A stretch of DNA of 64,000 nucleotides from Streptomyces ochraceiscleroticus (GCF_000720485.1 NZ_JOAX01000001.1:248001-312000); one strand, 5' to 3'. Shown: positions 25,047 through 33,157, numbered from the stretch's first letter. A program made the numbers and translations. The notes: generated by a model from the sequence alone, not told the origin.

Positions 25047-26027
25047 ATGCGTGCGATCACCATTCCCGAACCCGGCGGACCCGAGGCCCTGGTGTGGGCC
25101 GAGGTGCCCGCGCCGCAACTGTCCGAAGGCGAGGTGCTGGTGCGGGTCGCGGCCAGCGCCGCCAACCGCGCCGATGTGATGCAGCGCCAGGGCTTCTACG
25201 ACCCGCCGCCCGGTGCCTCCCCCTACCCCGGCCTGGAGTGCGCCGGCACGATCACCGAGGTCGGCCCGGGCGTGAGTGGCTGGTCGGTCGGCGACGAGGT
25301 CTGCGCGCTGCTGGCGGGCGGCGGTTACGCCGAGCAGGTGGCGGTGCCGGCCGGCCAGCTGCTGCCGCTGCCGAAGGGCATCGACGTCACGCAGGCTGCC
25401 GCGCTGCCCGAGGTGACCTGCACCGTCTGGTCGAACGTCTTCATGGTGGCGCACCTGCGGCCCGGCGAGACCCTGCTCGTGCACGGCGGGTCCAGCGGCA
25501 TCGGCACCATGGCGATCCAGCTCGCCAAGGCCGTCGGCGCGAAGGTGGCCGTGACCGCGGGCAGCGCCGAGAAGCTGGAGAGCTGCCGCGAGCTGGGCGC
25601 CGACGTGCTCATCAACTACCGCGAGCAGGACTTCGTCGAGGAGATCCGCAAGGCCACCGACGGCCGGGGCGCGGACGTGATCCTCGACATCATCGGCGCG
25701 AAGTACCTGGACGCCAACGTCAAGGCGCTGGCCACCAACGGCCGTCTGGCCGTCATCGGTCTGCAGGGCGGCCGGAAGGGCGAGCTGAACCTGGGCGCGC
25801 TGCTGGCCAAGCGGGGCGCGGTCACCGCGACGTCGCTGCGCGGCCGGCCGATCGAGGAGAAGGCCGCGATCGTCGCCGCCGTACGGGAGCACGTCTGGCC
25901 GCTGGTCGAGAACGGCCAGGTGCGGCCGATCGTGGACCGCACGCTGCCGATGGCGGATGCCGCCGAGGCGCACCGCGTCCTGGAGGAGAGCAGCCACATC
26001 GGCAAGGTCGTCCTGACGGTCGGCTGA
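25047..26027 (+). CDS. NAD(P)H quinone oxidoreductase (zeta-crystallin/PIG3-like MDR)
   Basis: A 326-residue zinc-independent medium-chain reductase. The catalytic GroES-like domain carries ASAANRADVMQRQGFYDPPPG (37-57, read in two parts) and the Rossmann domain the loop VHGGSSGIGTMAIQLAK near 142-158. INYREQDFVEEI and ATSLRGRPIEEK are typical of the PIG3 subgroup. It reduces quinones one or two electrons at a time using NADPH. The ATG at 25047 (MRAITIPEPGGPE) matches the family N-terminus; the longer frame upstream includes the parS site and was rejected. Confidence 0.92.
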   Translation: MRAITIPEPGGPEALVWAEVPAPQLSEGEVLVRVAASAANRADVMQRQGFYDPPPGASPYPGLECAGTITEVGPGVSGWSVGDEVCALLAGGGYAEQVAVPAGQLLPLPKGIDVTQAAALPEVTCTVWSNVFMVAHLRPGETLLVHGGSSGIGTMAIQLAKAVGAKVAVTAGSAEKLESCRELGADVLINYREQDFVEEIRKATDGRGADVILDIIGAKYLDANVKALATNGRLAVIGLQGGRKGELNLGALLAKRGAVTATSLRGRPIEEKAAIVAAVREHVWPLVENGQVRPIVDRTLPMADAAEAHRVLEESSHIGKVVLTVG

Positions 26028-26046
26028 GCCGGGAGCCGGGCCGCCC

Positions 26047-26889
26047 TCACCGCCGCCGCAGCCGCAGCCCGATGAACGCCAGCCCCAGCCCCGTGAGCGC
26101 CAGCCCGGCGCCGAAGGGGAGGACGCGGGCGACCCGGGCGGCGTGTTCGGTGGGGGCGTAGGGCGGCCGGACGGCACCGGCGGTCTCGCGGTTCGTCGAG
26201 GAGGGCCCGGCGGCCGCGGGACGGTGCGGCGGCCGCAGCGTCTGCCATGCGTGTGTCCGGCCGTGCGGCGAGAGAGGCGCGTACGGACGGTCCGAGTGCG
26301 CGCCGGTGGCCGGCCGGTCGGTCGCGCCGGGGTCCTCGATCGGCGTACCGGCGCTGTCGGAGGTACCGGAGGCGTGCGGCGTCTCCTGCCCGCTCGTCCG
26401 GCCGGGACGGGACGGAGTGGCGGCGCCGGTACGGGACGGCGTCGCCGGCCGGCTGGTCGGCCCGCCGGAGCCGGATGCCGAGTGGCTGGGGGTGGGCCGC
26501 CCGGGTGATGCCGTGGCGGAGTCGCTCGCGCCGGCGGACGGGCTCGGGCCGGAGGCGGTCGGGGACGGCGAGGGGCTGTCGTCCGGTTCCGCCGGGGCCT
26601 CCGAGGCCCCTGCGGACATCGAGGTGCCGGGGCCCTGGGGGCGGTGACCGGTGGCGCCGGTGCCCGGCTGGTCCTGCACGGACGGCTGCGGCCGGCCGGA
26701 CCCGCGTACGGGGAGCCGGCTGTCGGCGGGCAGCCCGTCGGTGGACTGCGGCCGCGGGGGGTCCGCCGCCCGGGTGTGCGCCCGTACGGGGGGATGCATG
26801 GCGGCGGCCGCGGGTACGGCGGTGGTGGGAAGCAGCGTGGTGGCCGTCAGCAGGCCGGCGACGATGAGCGAGCGGAGTCCTGGAACCAC
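26047..26889 (-). CDS. Secreted Ser/Pro/Thr-rich protein with C-terminal membrane anchor
   Basis: A 280-residue protein of low complexity. An N-terminal signal peptide (VPGLRSLIVAGLLTATTLLP then AVPAAAA) ends near residue 30. The body (35-225) is Ser/Pro/Thr/Gly-rich and disordered, like a mucin-type wall spacer. The C-terminus has a hydrophobic helix followed by RLRRR, resembling a sorting-signal tail, but no LPxTG motif is present. The GTG at 26889 has GGGAGG seven bases upstream. Convergent with the quinone oxidoreductase, with 19 bp between them. No enzymatic function can be assigned. Confidence 0.7.
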   Translation of the reverse strand: MVPGLRSLIVAGLLTATTLLPTTAVPAAAAMHPPVRAHTRAADPPRPQSTDGLPADSRLPVRGSGRPQPSVQDQPGTGATGHRPQGPGTSMSAGASEAPAEPDDSPSPSPTASGPSPSAGASDSATASPGRPTPSHSASGSGGPTSRPATPSRTGAATPSRPGRTSGQETPHASGTSDSAGTPIEDPGATDRPATGAHSDRPYAPLSPHGRTHAWQTLRPPHRPAAAGPSSTNRETAGAVRPPYAPTEHAARVARVLPFGAGLALTGLGLAFIGLRLRRR

Positions 26890-27091
26890 GCCGTGTCCTC
26901 CCGTGCCGAGCCGTCGAGTGACGTAATCAGAGTCACATGAGCCCATAAACGCGGCATCTCGGAAAAGGCGCTCATGTATCGCTAAAAGCCCTGAATTGCG
27001 GCGAAGTACTGCGACGGGGTGCATCGCGAGGGTGGATCACTAGTTCCTCGGGGCACAACTGTTCCTACTGCATGTACGAGAGAATGGCGGC
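26890..27091. promoter_or_regulatory. Divergent promoter region, secreted protein / bpa
   Basis: 202 bp between divergent starts, with AT-richer stretches such as gtgacgtaatcagagtcacatg (26919-26940), in which GTGAC and GTCAC form a small inverted repeat. Back-to-back promoters are expected here. Confidence 0.5.
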
Positions 27092-27652
27092 ATGGATATG
27101 CCGATGAACGAACGGTCGCAGGAGAGCCCGCACGTCCTGGTTGTCGGCCCGGACGGCATGGCTCTCGGCAGCGCAGGCTCCGGTGGTGGAGGCGGCGACG
27201 ATGAGCCACGCGAGGTTCCGGTGACGGAGATGGTCGAACAGCCGGCGAAGGTCATGCGGATCGGCAGCATGATCAAGCAGTTGCTGGAAGAGGTGAAGGC
27301 CGCCCCGCTGGACGAGGCGAGCCGGGTCCGCCTGAAGGAGATCCACGCCGGCTCCGTCAAGGAGTTGGAGGACGGGCTGGCCCCCGAGCTGGTGGAGGAG
27401 CTGGAGCGGCTGTCCCTGCCGTTCACCGAGGACTCCGTGCCCACCGAAGCCGAACTGCGCATCGCGCAGGCACAGTTGGTCGGCTGGCTGGAGGGCCTGT
27501 TCCACGGCATCCAGACCGCCCTGTTTGCCCAGCAGATGGCCGCACGCGCCCAGTTGGAGCAGATGCGCCGCGCGCTCCCGCCCGGCGTGGCGTCCGAGGA
27601 CGACGACGAACACCCCGGCCGCGGCGGCGCCCGCTCCGGCCCGTACCTCTGA
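27092..27652 (+). CDS. bpa: Bacterial proteasome activator Bpa (DUF2587)
   Basis: A 186-residue helical protein matching Bpa/PafE, the ATP-independent ring that opens the 20S proteasome gate in actinobacteria. The core (about 50-160) contains MVEQPAKVMRIGSMIKQLLEEVKAAPLDE and WLEGLFHGIQTALFAQQMAARAQLEQM, the helical bundle. The C-terminus ends SGPYL, comparable to the GQYL motif by which mycobacterial Bpa docks into the 20S alpha-ring pockets. No proteasome genes are nearby in the window. The start at 27092 (MDMPMNERSQ) could be internal (MNERSQ). It faces a kinase gene across a strong bidirectional terminator. Confidence 0.9.
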   Translation: MDMPMNERSQESPHVLVVGPDGMALGSAGSGGGGGDDEPREVPVTEMVEQPAKVMRIGSMIKQLLEEVKAAPLDEASRVRLKEIHAGSVKELEDGLAPELVEELERLSLPFTEDSVPTEAELRIAQAQLVGWLEGLFHGIQTALFAQQMAARAQLEQMRRALPPGVASEDDDEHPGRGGARSGPYL

Positions 27653-27690
27653 CGGCCACCGCCGCCGGACGGCGGACGGGACGTCGGAAA

Positions 27691-27743
27691 CCTGCACCGA
27701 GGGGCCCTGCGCGCACGACGCGCGAAGGGCCCCTCGGTGCAGG
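27691..27743. terminator. Bidirectional terminator between bpa and kinase gene
   Basis: A 24-bp inverted repeat (arms begin CCTGCACCGAGGGGCCC and end GGGCCCCTCGGTGCAGG) with one mismatch and a 5-nt loop, between convergent genes. No clear T-run on either side, as is common in Streptomyces. Confidence 0.8.
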
Positions 27744-27760
27744 TGCGTCCGGAGCCCGTC

Positions 27761-29404
27761 TCAGCCGGACTTGCCCGTGGCCACGACCAGTTGGATCTTC
27801 TGGTTGCCCTTGGGGTCGTAATCCTCGTTCTCACCGGGCGTCTGGCGGATCACCGCGTTCTTGCCCCACACGGGCTCGCTGTTCTCGTACGTGATGTCCC
27901 ACTGCCAGCCGGCCTTCTGCATGCAGGTCTTCACCGAAGCGAGGTTCTTGCTGTAGAAGTTCGGCATCATGACCTTCGACTTGTCGTCGAAGCTCTTGAC
28001 GGCCTCGGTGCAGTCCTTGGGGTCGATCGTCCGGTCCTTCTGCTCCGGCTGGACCTTGCCGGCGGGGTCCTCGGTGGCGGAGGCGGAGGGCTGGGGCGTG
28101 CCGTTGGCCTGCGGGCCCGGCTGGTCCGGGTCGCCGCCACTGAGGGCGATGACCAGGACGACCGCGACGACGGCGATCAGCGCGACCACGGCGGAGCCGA
28201 TGATCACCGGCTTGTTGCCCTTGCTGCGGGAACCGCTGCTCTGCATCGAGGCGGTGTACGGCGACGGCGTGGGCGGCGGGGTCCGCATGCCGCCGTGGTA
28301 CGGACCGGGCGCCGGGGTCTGGTAACCGTGGCTGGGGGGCGGCGGGGTGGACGGGGCGAAGCCGCCGTACGGGCCGTTCGCCGGCGGCGGCGTGTACGGG
28401 TTCTGCACGTTCGGTGCGCCCATGCCCAGGCTGCCGGTCGCCGACGGGAAGACCGCGGAGGCCACCGACGCGCCGCTGCTGCGCGGGCCCTGGCCGCCGA
28501 TGATCACCGGCGAGGAGCCGGACTGCCCGGACTGGGCGATGCGCAGGCACTCGTCCTGCATCGCCTGGGCGGTGGGGAAGCGTTCGTTGGGGTTCTTCTT
28601 CAGCGCGCGGGCCACCAGCGCGTCCACCGCGGGCGGCACCGAGCGGTTGATGCTGGAGGGAACCGGCGGCTCCTCCTGCACGTGCGCGTACGCGATGGCC
28701 AGCGGCGAGTCCGCGTCGAAGGGAAGCTGCCCGGTCAGCAGCTCGAAGAGCATGATGCCGACGGAGTACAGGTCGGAGCGGGCGTCGACGCCGCGGCCCA
28801 GCGCCTGTTCGGGCGAGAGGTACTGCGGGGTGCCGACGACCATGCCGGTCTGGGTCATGGAGGTGACGCCGGACTGCATGGCGCGCGCGATGCCGAAGTC
28901 CATGACCTTCACGACGCCGCGCTTGGTCACCATGACGTTGCCCGGCTTGATGTCCCGGTGGACCAGGCCCATCTCGTGGCTGGTCTCCAGGGCCGCCAGC
29001 ACATCGGCGGTGATCTTCAGAGCCTTCTCGGTGGGCATGGCGCCGTACTGCGCGACATCGGCGTCCAGGGCCGAGCGCAGCGGCTGCCCGGAGACGTACT
29101 CCATGACGATGTACGGCGTCGTGCCGCCGTCGAGCTCGTCCTCGCCGGAGTCGTACACCGAGACGATGTTGGTGTGCGAGAGCTTCGCGACGGCCTGTGC
29201 CTCGCGGCGGAAGCGCTCGCGGAACGCCTGCTCGCGGCCGAGCTCGGTGTGCAGCGTCTTGATCGCGACCTCGCGGTCCAGCACGCTGTCGTACGCGAGG
29301 TGGACGGCGGCCATGCCACCGGTGCCGAGAAGATCACGGAGCTGGTAGCGTCCCCGTCCCACCGAACGGCCCGCGCCGTGGGCCTGTGCGCCGTCCTGGC
29401 TCAT
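27761..29404 (-). CDS. Membrane Ser/Thr protein kinase with PASTA-like sensor domain
   Basis: A 547-residue Hanks-type kinase. The catalytic domain (about 20-285) shows the glycine loop LLGTGGMAAVHLAYD, VAIKTLH, HRDIKPGNVMV, DFGIARAM and MVVGTPQYLSPEQAL. A Pro/Gly/Tyr-rich linker leads to a transmembrane helix near 400-421 and an extracytoplasmic domain of about 120 residues that ends with one PASTA-like unit (MPNFYSKNLASVKTCMQKAG, then IRQTPGE). Such kinases sense muropeptides or wall state and phosphorylate cytoplasmic targets; PstP would be the opposing phosphatase. The ATG at 29404 (MSQDGAQAHG) is the likely start. Divergent from a second kinase. Confidence 0.92.
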   Translation of the reverse strand: MSQDGAQAHGAGRSVGRGRYQLRDLLGTGGMAAVHLAYDSVLDREVAIKTLHTELGREQAFRERFRREAQAVAKLSHTNIVSVYDSGEDELDGGTTPYIVMEYVSGQPLRSALDADVAQYGAMPTEKALKITADVLAALETSHEMGLVHRDIKPGNVMVTKRGVVKVMDFGIARAMQSGVTSMTQTGMVVGTPQYLSPEQALGRGVDARSDLYSVGIMLFELLTGQLPFDADSPLAIAYAHVQEEPPVPSSINRSVPPAVDALVARALKKNPNERFPTAQAMQDECLRIAQSGQSGSSPVIIGGQGPRSSGASVASAVFPSATGSLGMGAPNVQNPYTPPPANGPYGGFAPSTPPPPSHGYQTPAPGPYHGGMRTPPPTPSPYTASMQSSGSRSKGNKPVIIGSAVVALIAVVAVVLVIALSGGDPDQPGPQANGTPQPSASATEDPAGKVQPEQKDRTIDPKDCTEAVKSFDDKSKVMMPNFYSKNLASVKTCMQKAGWQWDITYENSEPVWGKNAVIRQTPGENEDYDPKGNQKIQLVVATGKSG

Positions 29405-29636
29405 GTTTTCCGTTTCCCCCTCGGCGCGCTGCCCGTCGTCCCGTACCCGGCACGATCCCGTACGCGGCACTGTCCGGGCTGTTCTGTTGCTGGCCGGGCC
29501 CGGTATGCGACCGGCCGGCCAGGTTCTGGAATTCCGCAGCCAAGTCTGCCTCAGGGCTCCGACCAGTCAAGCTGCGTGCCCGTTCCGTGACCAGATGGGC
29601 AGCATCCCTGCACCGCCGCGTCACCTGACGGGAGCC

Positions 29637-29697
29637 TGTCAGGTCCGCGGCGGCGGGTTGTCGCGAGCGTGTCAGAAACCTGTCACGACTCTGTCAG
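29637..29697. promoter_or_regulatory. Phased TGTC(A) direct repeats
   Basis: TGTC occurs at 29637, 29659, 29670, 29681 and 29692, i.e. at multiples of exactly 11 bp; four are consecutive and four of the five continue as TGTCA. Eleven-base direct repeats are the architecture of PhoP boxes and SARP/AfsR sites in Streptomyces. Which protein binds is not known. Confidence 0.6.
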
Positions 29698-29716
29698 CGA
29701 GCGCCGGGCAAAACGG

Positions 29717-29729
29717 TCACTCGTAGTGA
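29717..29729. promoter_or_regulatory. Inverted repeat TCACT-cgt-AGTGA
   Basis: A perfect 5+5 palindrome with a 3-bp centre, 20 bp after the TGTC array and 141 bp before the plus-strand kinase start. Possible regulator site or part of a promoter. Confidence 0.4.
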
Positions 29730-29870
29730 ACTTGCGACATGTGGCCGGTGAACGGTTTGATGGCCGGTCCCCTTTCAAAACCGGTGCGCGCCGCGGAGCC
29801 TGTAGCGTGCTCTTGCGAAGACCGAGACGTAAAACCGCGGGTACGCGGATCGATTCGACGGCGAGGACCG

Positions 29871-31415
29871 ATGGCACAGACGCAGAGCCCCCAGGGCCCG
29901 TCCGATCCTGAAGCCACCGGCTCCAATATCCCCGACGCACCGGAGATGTGGGGCAACGGTGGTCTGGTCGGTGACGGGCGTTACCGCCTGACGGGCCGTC
30001 TGGGCCGGGGCGGCATGGCGGAGGTGTTCGCCGCCGAGGATGTACGGCTGGGCCGTACGGTCGCGGTGAAGCTGCTGCGCTCCGACCTCGCCGAGGACCC
30101 GGTGTCCAAGGCCCGCTTCACCCGCGAGGCGCAGTCCGTGGCCGGGCTGAACCACCATGCCGTGGTGGCCGTCTACGACTCCGGCGAGGACCTGGTCGGC
30201 GGGAACACCATCCCGTACATCGTGATGGAGCTGGTCGAGGGTCACACCATCCGTGACCTGCTGCTCAACGCCGACGCGCCGCCGCCGGACCAGGCGCTGA
30301 TCATCGTCTCCGGGGTACTGGAGGCGCTGGCCTACAGCCACCAGCACGGCATCGTGCACCGCGACATCAAGCCCGCGAACGTGATCATCACGAACAGCGG
30401 CGCGGTCAAGGTGATGGACTTCGGCATCGCGCGTGCCCTGCACGGCGCGTCGAACACCATGACCCAGACCGGCATGGTCATGGGCACGCCGCAGTACCTC
30501 TCGCCCGAGCAGGCGCTCGGCAAGACCGTCGACACCCGCTCCGACCTGTACGCGACGGGCTGTCTGCTGTACGAACTGCTCGCGCTGCGCCCGCCGTTCG
30601 TCGGCGAGACCCCGCTGTCGGTGGTCTACCAGCACGTGCAGGACATGCCGGTGCCGCCGTCCGAGGTCCTGGAAGCGGTGCCGCCGGAGCTGGACGGGCT
30701 GGTCATGCGCTCGCTGGCGAAGGACCCGGACGACCGGTTCCAGAGCGCGGAGGAGATGCGCGGCCTGGTCCAGTACGCGCTGCAGATGCTGCACGAGCAG
30801 GGCGGCCACACCGGTACGTGGAGCACCGGCCCCGTCGCCGTGCACGAGGGCGGCTCGACGCCCGCGATGGGTGTCGCGTCCACGACGGCGATGCCGCACC
30901 CGGCGCACGGCTCGACGACCGCGCAGCCGATCCTGCCGACCGGGCGGGACGACGACGGCGGGTACGAGGGCGGTCCGCGCGGCTCGAAGGGCGGCCGCGG
31001 CAAGATCTGGCTGATCGCGGCCCTCGCCCTGATCGCCATCGTGGCGGGCGTGGCCATCGCGCTGCAGAACACCGGCGGCGACGAGCAGCCGAAGAAGCCG
31101 AAGCCCACGCCGACGGCGACGAAGAGCAAGGACGAGAAGACCACCGAGCCGCCGACGGAGGAGCCGACGACGCAGGCGACGCTGCCCGCCGGCTCGGGCG
31201 GCAACACCGGTGACTACACCCAGACGCCGACGGAGACCGGGGAGCCGACGCCGACGGAGCCCACCGGCGAGCCGACGGAGCCGACCGGCGAGCCGACGGA
31301 GCCGACTGGGGAGCCGACGGAGCCGACGGGGGAGCCGACGGCGCCCACCGATGAGCCGACCGACGAGCAGTCCCCGATCATCCCGCCGCCGGACGGTGAG
31401 GGCGGCGATCAGTGA
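29871..31415 (+). CDS. Membrane Ser/Thr protein kinase with Thr/Pro repeat tail
   Basis: A 514-residue Hanks-type kinase. Catalytic domain about 37-295: LGRGGMAEVFAAED, VAVKLLR, HRDIKPANVIITN, DFGIARALHG, MVMGTPQYLSPEQAL. A flexible linker, one transmembrane helix near 378-400 (IWLIAALALIAIVAGVAIAL) and an extracytoplasmic tail of about 110 residues made of Thr/Pro/Glu-rich sequence with perfect GEPTEPT repeats. It has no PASTA domain, so its sensing mode differs from the neighbour. The ATG at 29871 starts MAQTQSPQGP with GAGGA close upstream. Likely opposes PstP and feeds FHA proteins. Confidence 0.92.
   Translation: MAQTQSPQGPSDPEATGSNIPDAPEMWGNGGLVGDGRYRLTGRLGRGGMAEVFAAEDVRLGRTVAVKLLRSDLAEDPVSKARFTREAQSVAGLNHHAVVAVYDSGEDLVGGNTIPYIVMELVEGHTIRDLLLNADAPPPDQALIIVSGVLEALAYSHQHGIVHRDIKPANVIITNSGAVKVMDFGIARALHGASNTMTQTGMVMGTPQYLSPEQALGKTVDTRSDLYATGCLLYELLALRPPFVGETPLSVVYQHVQDMPVPPSEVLEAVPPELDGLVMRSLAKDPDDRFQSAEEMRGLVQYALQMLHEQGGHTGTWSTGPVAVHEGGSTPAMGVASTTAMPHPAHGSTTAQPILPTGRDDDGGYEGGPRGSKGGRGKIWLIAALALIAIVAGVAIALQNTGGDEQPKKPKPTPTATKSKDEKTTEPPTEEPTTQATLPAGSGGNTGDYTQTPTETGEPTPTEPTGEPTEPTGEPTEPTGEPTEPTGEPTAPTDEPTDEQSPIIPPPDGEGGDQ
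31240..31348 (+). repeat. 21-bp tandem repeats coding GEPTEPT
   Basis: About four to five in-frame copies of a 21-bp unit (gagccgacggagccgaccggc and variants) encode GEPTEPT in the extracellular tail of the kinase. Copy number is likely variable between strains. Confidence 0.85.
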
Positions 31416-31451
31416 GCGCCGCACAGGGCCGCTGAGGACCGTACAGGGCTA

Positions 31452-31490
31452 CTGAGGGCCGCCGGGGACACCGTTCCCGGCGGCCCTCAG
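31452..31490. terminator. Terminator between convergent kinase and phosphotransferase genes
   Basis: A perfect 15-bp stem (CTGAGGGCCGCCGGG / CCCGGCGGCCCTCAG) with a 9-nt loop, between convergent genes. Confidence 0.8.
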
Positions 31491-31523
31491 CCCGTGAAAG
31501 AGAGCCTGCGTACCGCGCCGCCC

Positions 31524-32549
31524 TCAGCCCGTGAAGGCCCCGCGTACCGCCGCGTACTCGTCCGTCCACCACACCGCGAGCGCGGCCGAGGCGGGGAAGA
31601 GGCTGTCGGCGCGCCGGTCGCCCAGCCGGTACCGCCAGTCCAGCATCCAGAAGTCGTTCAGGCGTTCCCACCAGACGCGGTGCACGGCGGCCGCCAGCTC
31701 CTCCGCGCCGACGCCCGAGGCACCCCGGTAGGCGCGCGCGTACGCCGCCACCTTCGCCAGGTCCAGGCTGCCCGAGGGCCGTACGAAGAAGATCGCGGCG
31801 GCCCGTACGGCCTCCTCGGCGCGCGGCTTGACCGCCAGCCGGTCCCAGTCGACGATCGCGGCCGGCTCGGCGCCCCGGTAGAGCAGGTTCAGCGGGTGGA
31901 AGTCGCCGTGCACCCAGCCCGCGGGCGCCGCGCGGGCCGGCCGGTGGTGGGCGTGCGCGGCCAGCAGGGCGCGCCGCTCCAGGAGCCGGTGCTCGGCCAG
32001 CGCGTCGAAGCTGTCGTGCGGGCGGGCGTCCCGCGCCAGCGCCAGCAGCTCGTCGATGCCCGTGAAGGTCGCGGCGGGGTCGGCGCTCTCCTGGCCGGGC
32101 TGCGGCGGCTCGTCGGGCATCACCTGGGCGAGGGACACGTGGACGCGGCCCAGCAGCGCGCCGAGGCGGCGGCACTGGGCGGGGGTGAGGGCCGCGCCGT
32201 CCAGGTGCCGGCCCTCGACCCAGGGGTGCAGCGCGTAACAGCGGCCGTCGATGACGGCGACGGTGCGGCCGTCGGCGGCGCGTACGGGCGGCGCGACGGG
32301 GAGGCCCATGGCGCCCAGCAGGCGGGTGGCGCGGTGCTGCCGTACGAGGGCGGCGCGGTCGGCGTCGAGGTGGTGCTTGAGGAAGAAGCGGCCGCGCGTG
32401 GTGGCCAGCCGGTAGCCGTGGTTGAGCAGGCCCTCGGCGACGGGCTCGCACGTCAGCGGCTCCCCGGCGCCTTCGTAGCGGCGCAGCAGGGAGCCGAGGA
32501 TGTGTCCGTCGGGCGCCGTTGCCGTCCGGACCGCAGATGAGCGCAGCAC
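31524..32549 (-). CDS. Aminoglycoside phosphotransferase (APH) family protein
   Basis: A 341-residue protein kinase-like fold protein. Diagnostic motifs are the catalytic-loop WVHGDFHPLNLLYRG near 215 (HGDxHxxN) and the metal-binding AIVDWDR near 235. The N-terminal part has a hinge and YALHPWVEGRHLDG. Such proteins phosphorylate small molecules such as choline, fructosamine, homoserine or aminoglycosides; this member's substrate cannot be told and it need not confer resistance. The GTG start at 32549 follows no strong ribosome-binding site. It is downstream of the PPOX gene on the same strand, 57 bp away, and may share its promoter. Confidence 0.85.
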   Translation of the reverse strand: MLRSSAVRTATAPDGHILGSLLRRYEGAGEPLTCEPVAEGLLNHGYRLATTRGRFFLKHHLDADRAALVRQHRATRLLGAMGLPVAPPVRAADGRTVAVIDGRCYALHPWVEGRHLDGAALTPAQCRRLGALLGRVHVSLAQVMPDEPPQPGQESADPAATFTGIDELLALARDARPHDSFDALAEHRLLERRALLAAHAHHRPARAAPAGWVHGDFHPLNLLYRGAEPAAIVDWDRLAVKPRAEEAVRAAAIFFVRPSGSLDLAKVAAYARAYRGASGVGAEELAAAVHRVWWERLNDFWMLDWRYRLGDRRADSLFPASAALAVWWTDEYAAVRGAFTG

Positions 32550-32606
32550 CCGTCAGATGTTAGATCACATGGCCCGGGCCGCTCCGCCGCACAGGTCGCC
32601 TATCAG

Positions 32607-33020
32607 TCAGCCTGAAGAGGCGTACCGGAACACCGGTACATCGGTCAGCGTGTGGACCTTGGCGAAGACCGGCTCGATGTGCAGGAACACCGGGTCGAAG
32701 GGCTCGCCGTCGGCCAGGGCCGGGGTGCGCCCGAAGGCGTCGCGGTCGGCCGGCTCCGGGTGCAGGACGCGGGCCGTGCCGGTGAACTGGACGGTCCAGG
32801 TCTCTGACTCGCCGCCGGCGAGGTTGTCCGCCTGGTACGAGACCACGCTGCCGTCCAGGGCGCGGTGGTAGCCGTAGCCGCGGTGCAGGCGCAGCAGGAG
32901 CCGGCCCCCGGTCACGACGTGCCGGGCGATCGTGGTGAAGGGCAGCGCCCGCTGGCTGGCCGAGACCCGGCCGTAGGGCGTACGGCTGAGCAGTTCCAGT
33001 GCGCGGAATTCGTCAGGCAT
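32607..33020 (-). CDS. Pyridoxamine 5'-phosphate oxidase-family (PPOX) flavin protein
   Basis: A 137-residue split-barrel protein. RTPYGRVSASQRALPFTTIARHVV (12-36, in two strands) and LLLRLHRGYGYHRALDGSVVSYQAD match the FMN/F420-binding PPOX barrel, and WTVQFTGTARVL a later strand. Actinobacterial members bind FMN or F420 and reduce or sense redox compounds. A GGGAC-n4-GTCCC dyad 62 bp upstream of its ATG matches the DosR/DevR box, and the adjacent gene is a DevR-like regulator. In Mycobacterium, PPOX and nitroreductase-like genes belong to the DosR regulon, so hypoxia or NO induction is likely (inference). Confidence 0.88.
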   Translation of the reverse strand: MPDEFRALELLSRTPYGRVSASQRALPFTTIARHVVTGGRLLLRLHRGYGYHRALDGSVVSYQADNLAGGESETWTVQFTGTARVLHPEPADRDAFGRTPALADGEPFDPVFLHIEPVFAKVHTLTDVPVFRYASSG

Positions 33021-33081
33021 GGGAACCAGCCTGCCCGGCGGCGCGAGCGCGGCTGTAGGGGCGGCGGCCCCTGGTTCACCG

Positions 33082-33095
33082 GGGACGTTGGTCCC
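33082..33095. promoter_or_regulatory. DosR/DevR-type binding box
   Basis: GGGAC-gttg-GTCCC is a perfect 5+5 inverted repeat with the 4-bp spacer of the dormancy box (core GGGACTWWAGTCCC). It lies 62-75 bp upstream of the PPOX start and directly downstream of a DevR-like response regulator gene. Confidence 0.7.
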
Positions 33096-33157
33096 GAAAT
33101 TCGTTACGCCGCAGGTCAGCCCCTATAAGTCACCGGGCGGCCCGGAAATGAACGAGC

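Larger units (their letters stand above)
29405..29870. promoter_or_regulatory. Divergent promoter region between two Ser/Thr kinase genes
   Basis: 466 bp without a credible gene. It contains an 11-bp-phased array of TGTC boxes (29637-29697), an inverted repeat TCACT-cgt-AGTGA at 29717-29729, and an AT-richer stretch at 29755-29780 (ggtttgatgg, ctttcaaaacc). These are entered separately. Open frames crossing it lack ribosome-binding sites. Confidence 0.65.

Noticed and set aside
31524..32549. The APH-family gene as an aminoglycoside resistance determinant
   Set aside because: Only fold-level motifs (HGDxHxxN, DWD) are present, and the family covers many metabolic kinases; the neighbourhood is not a resistance or antibiotic cluster.
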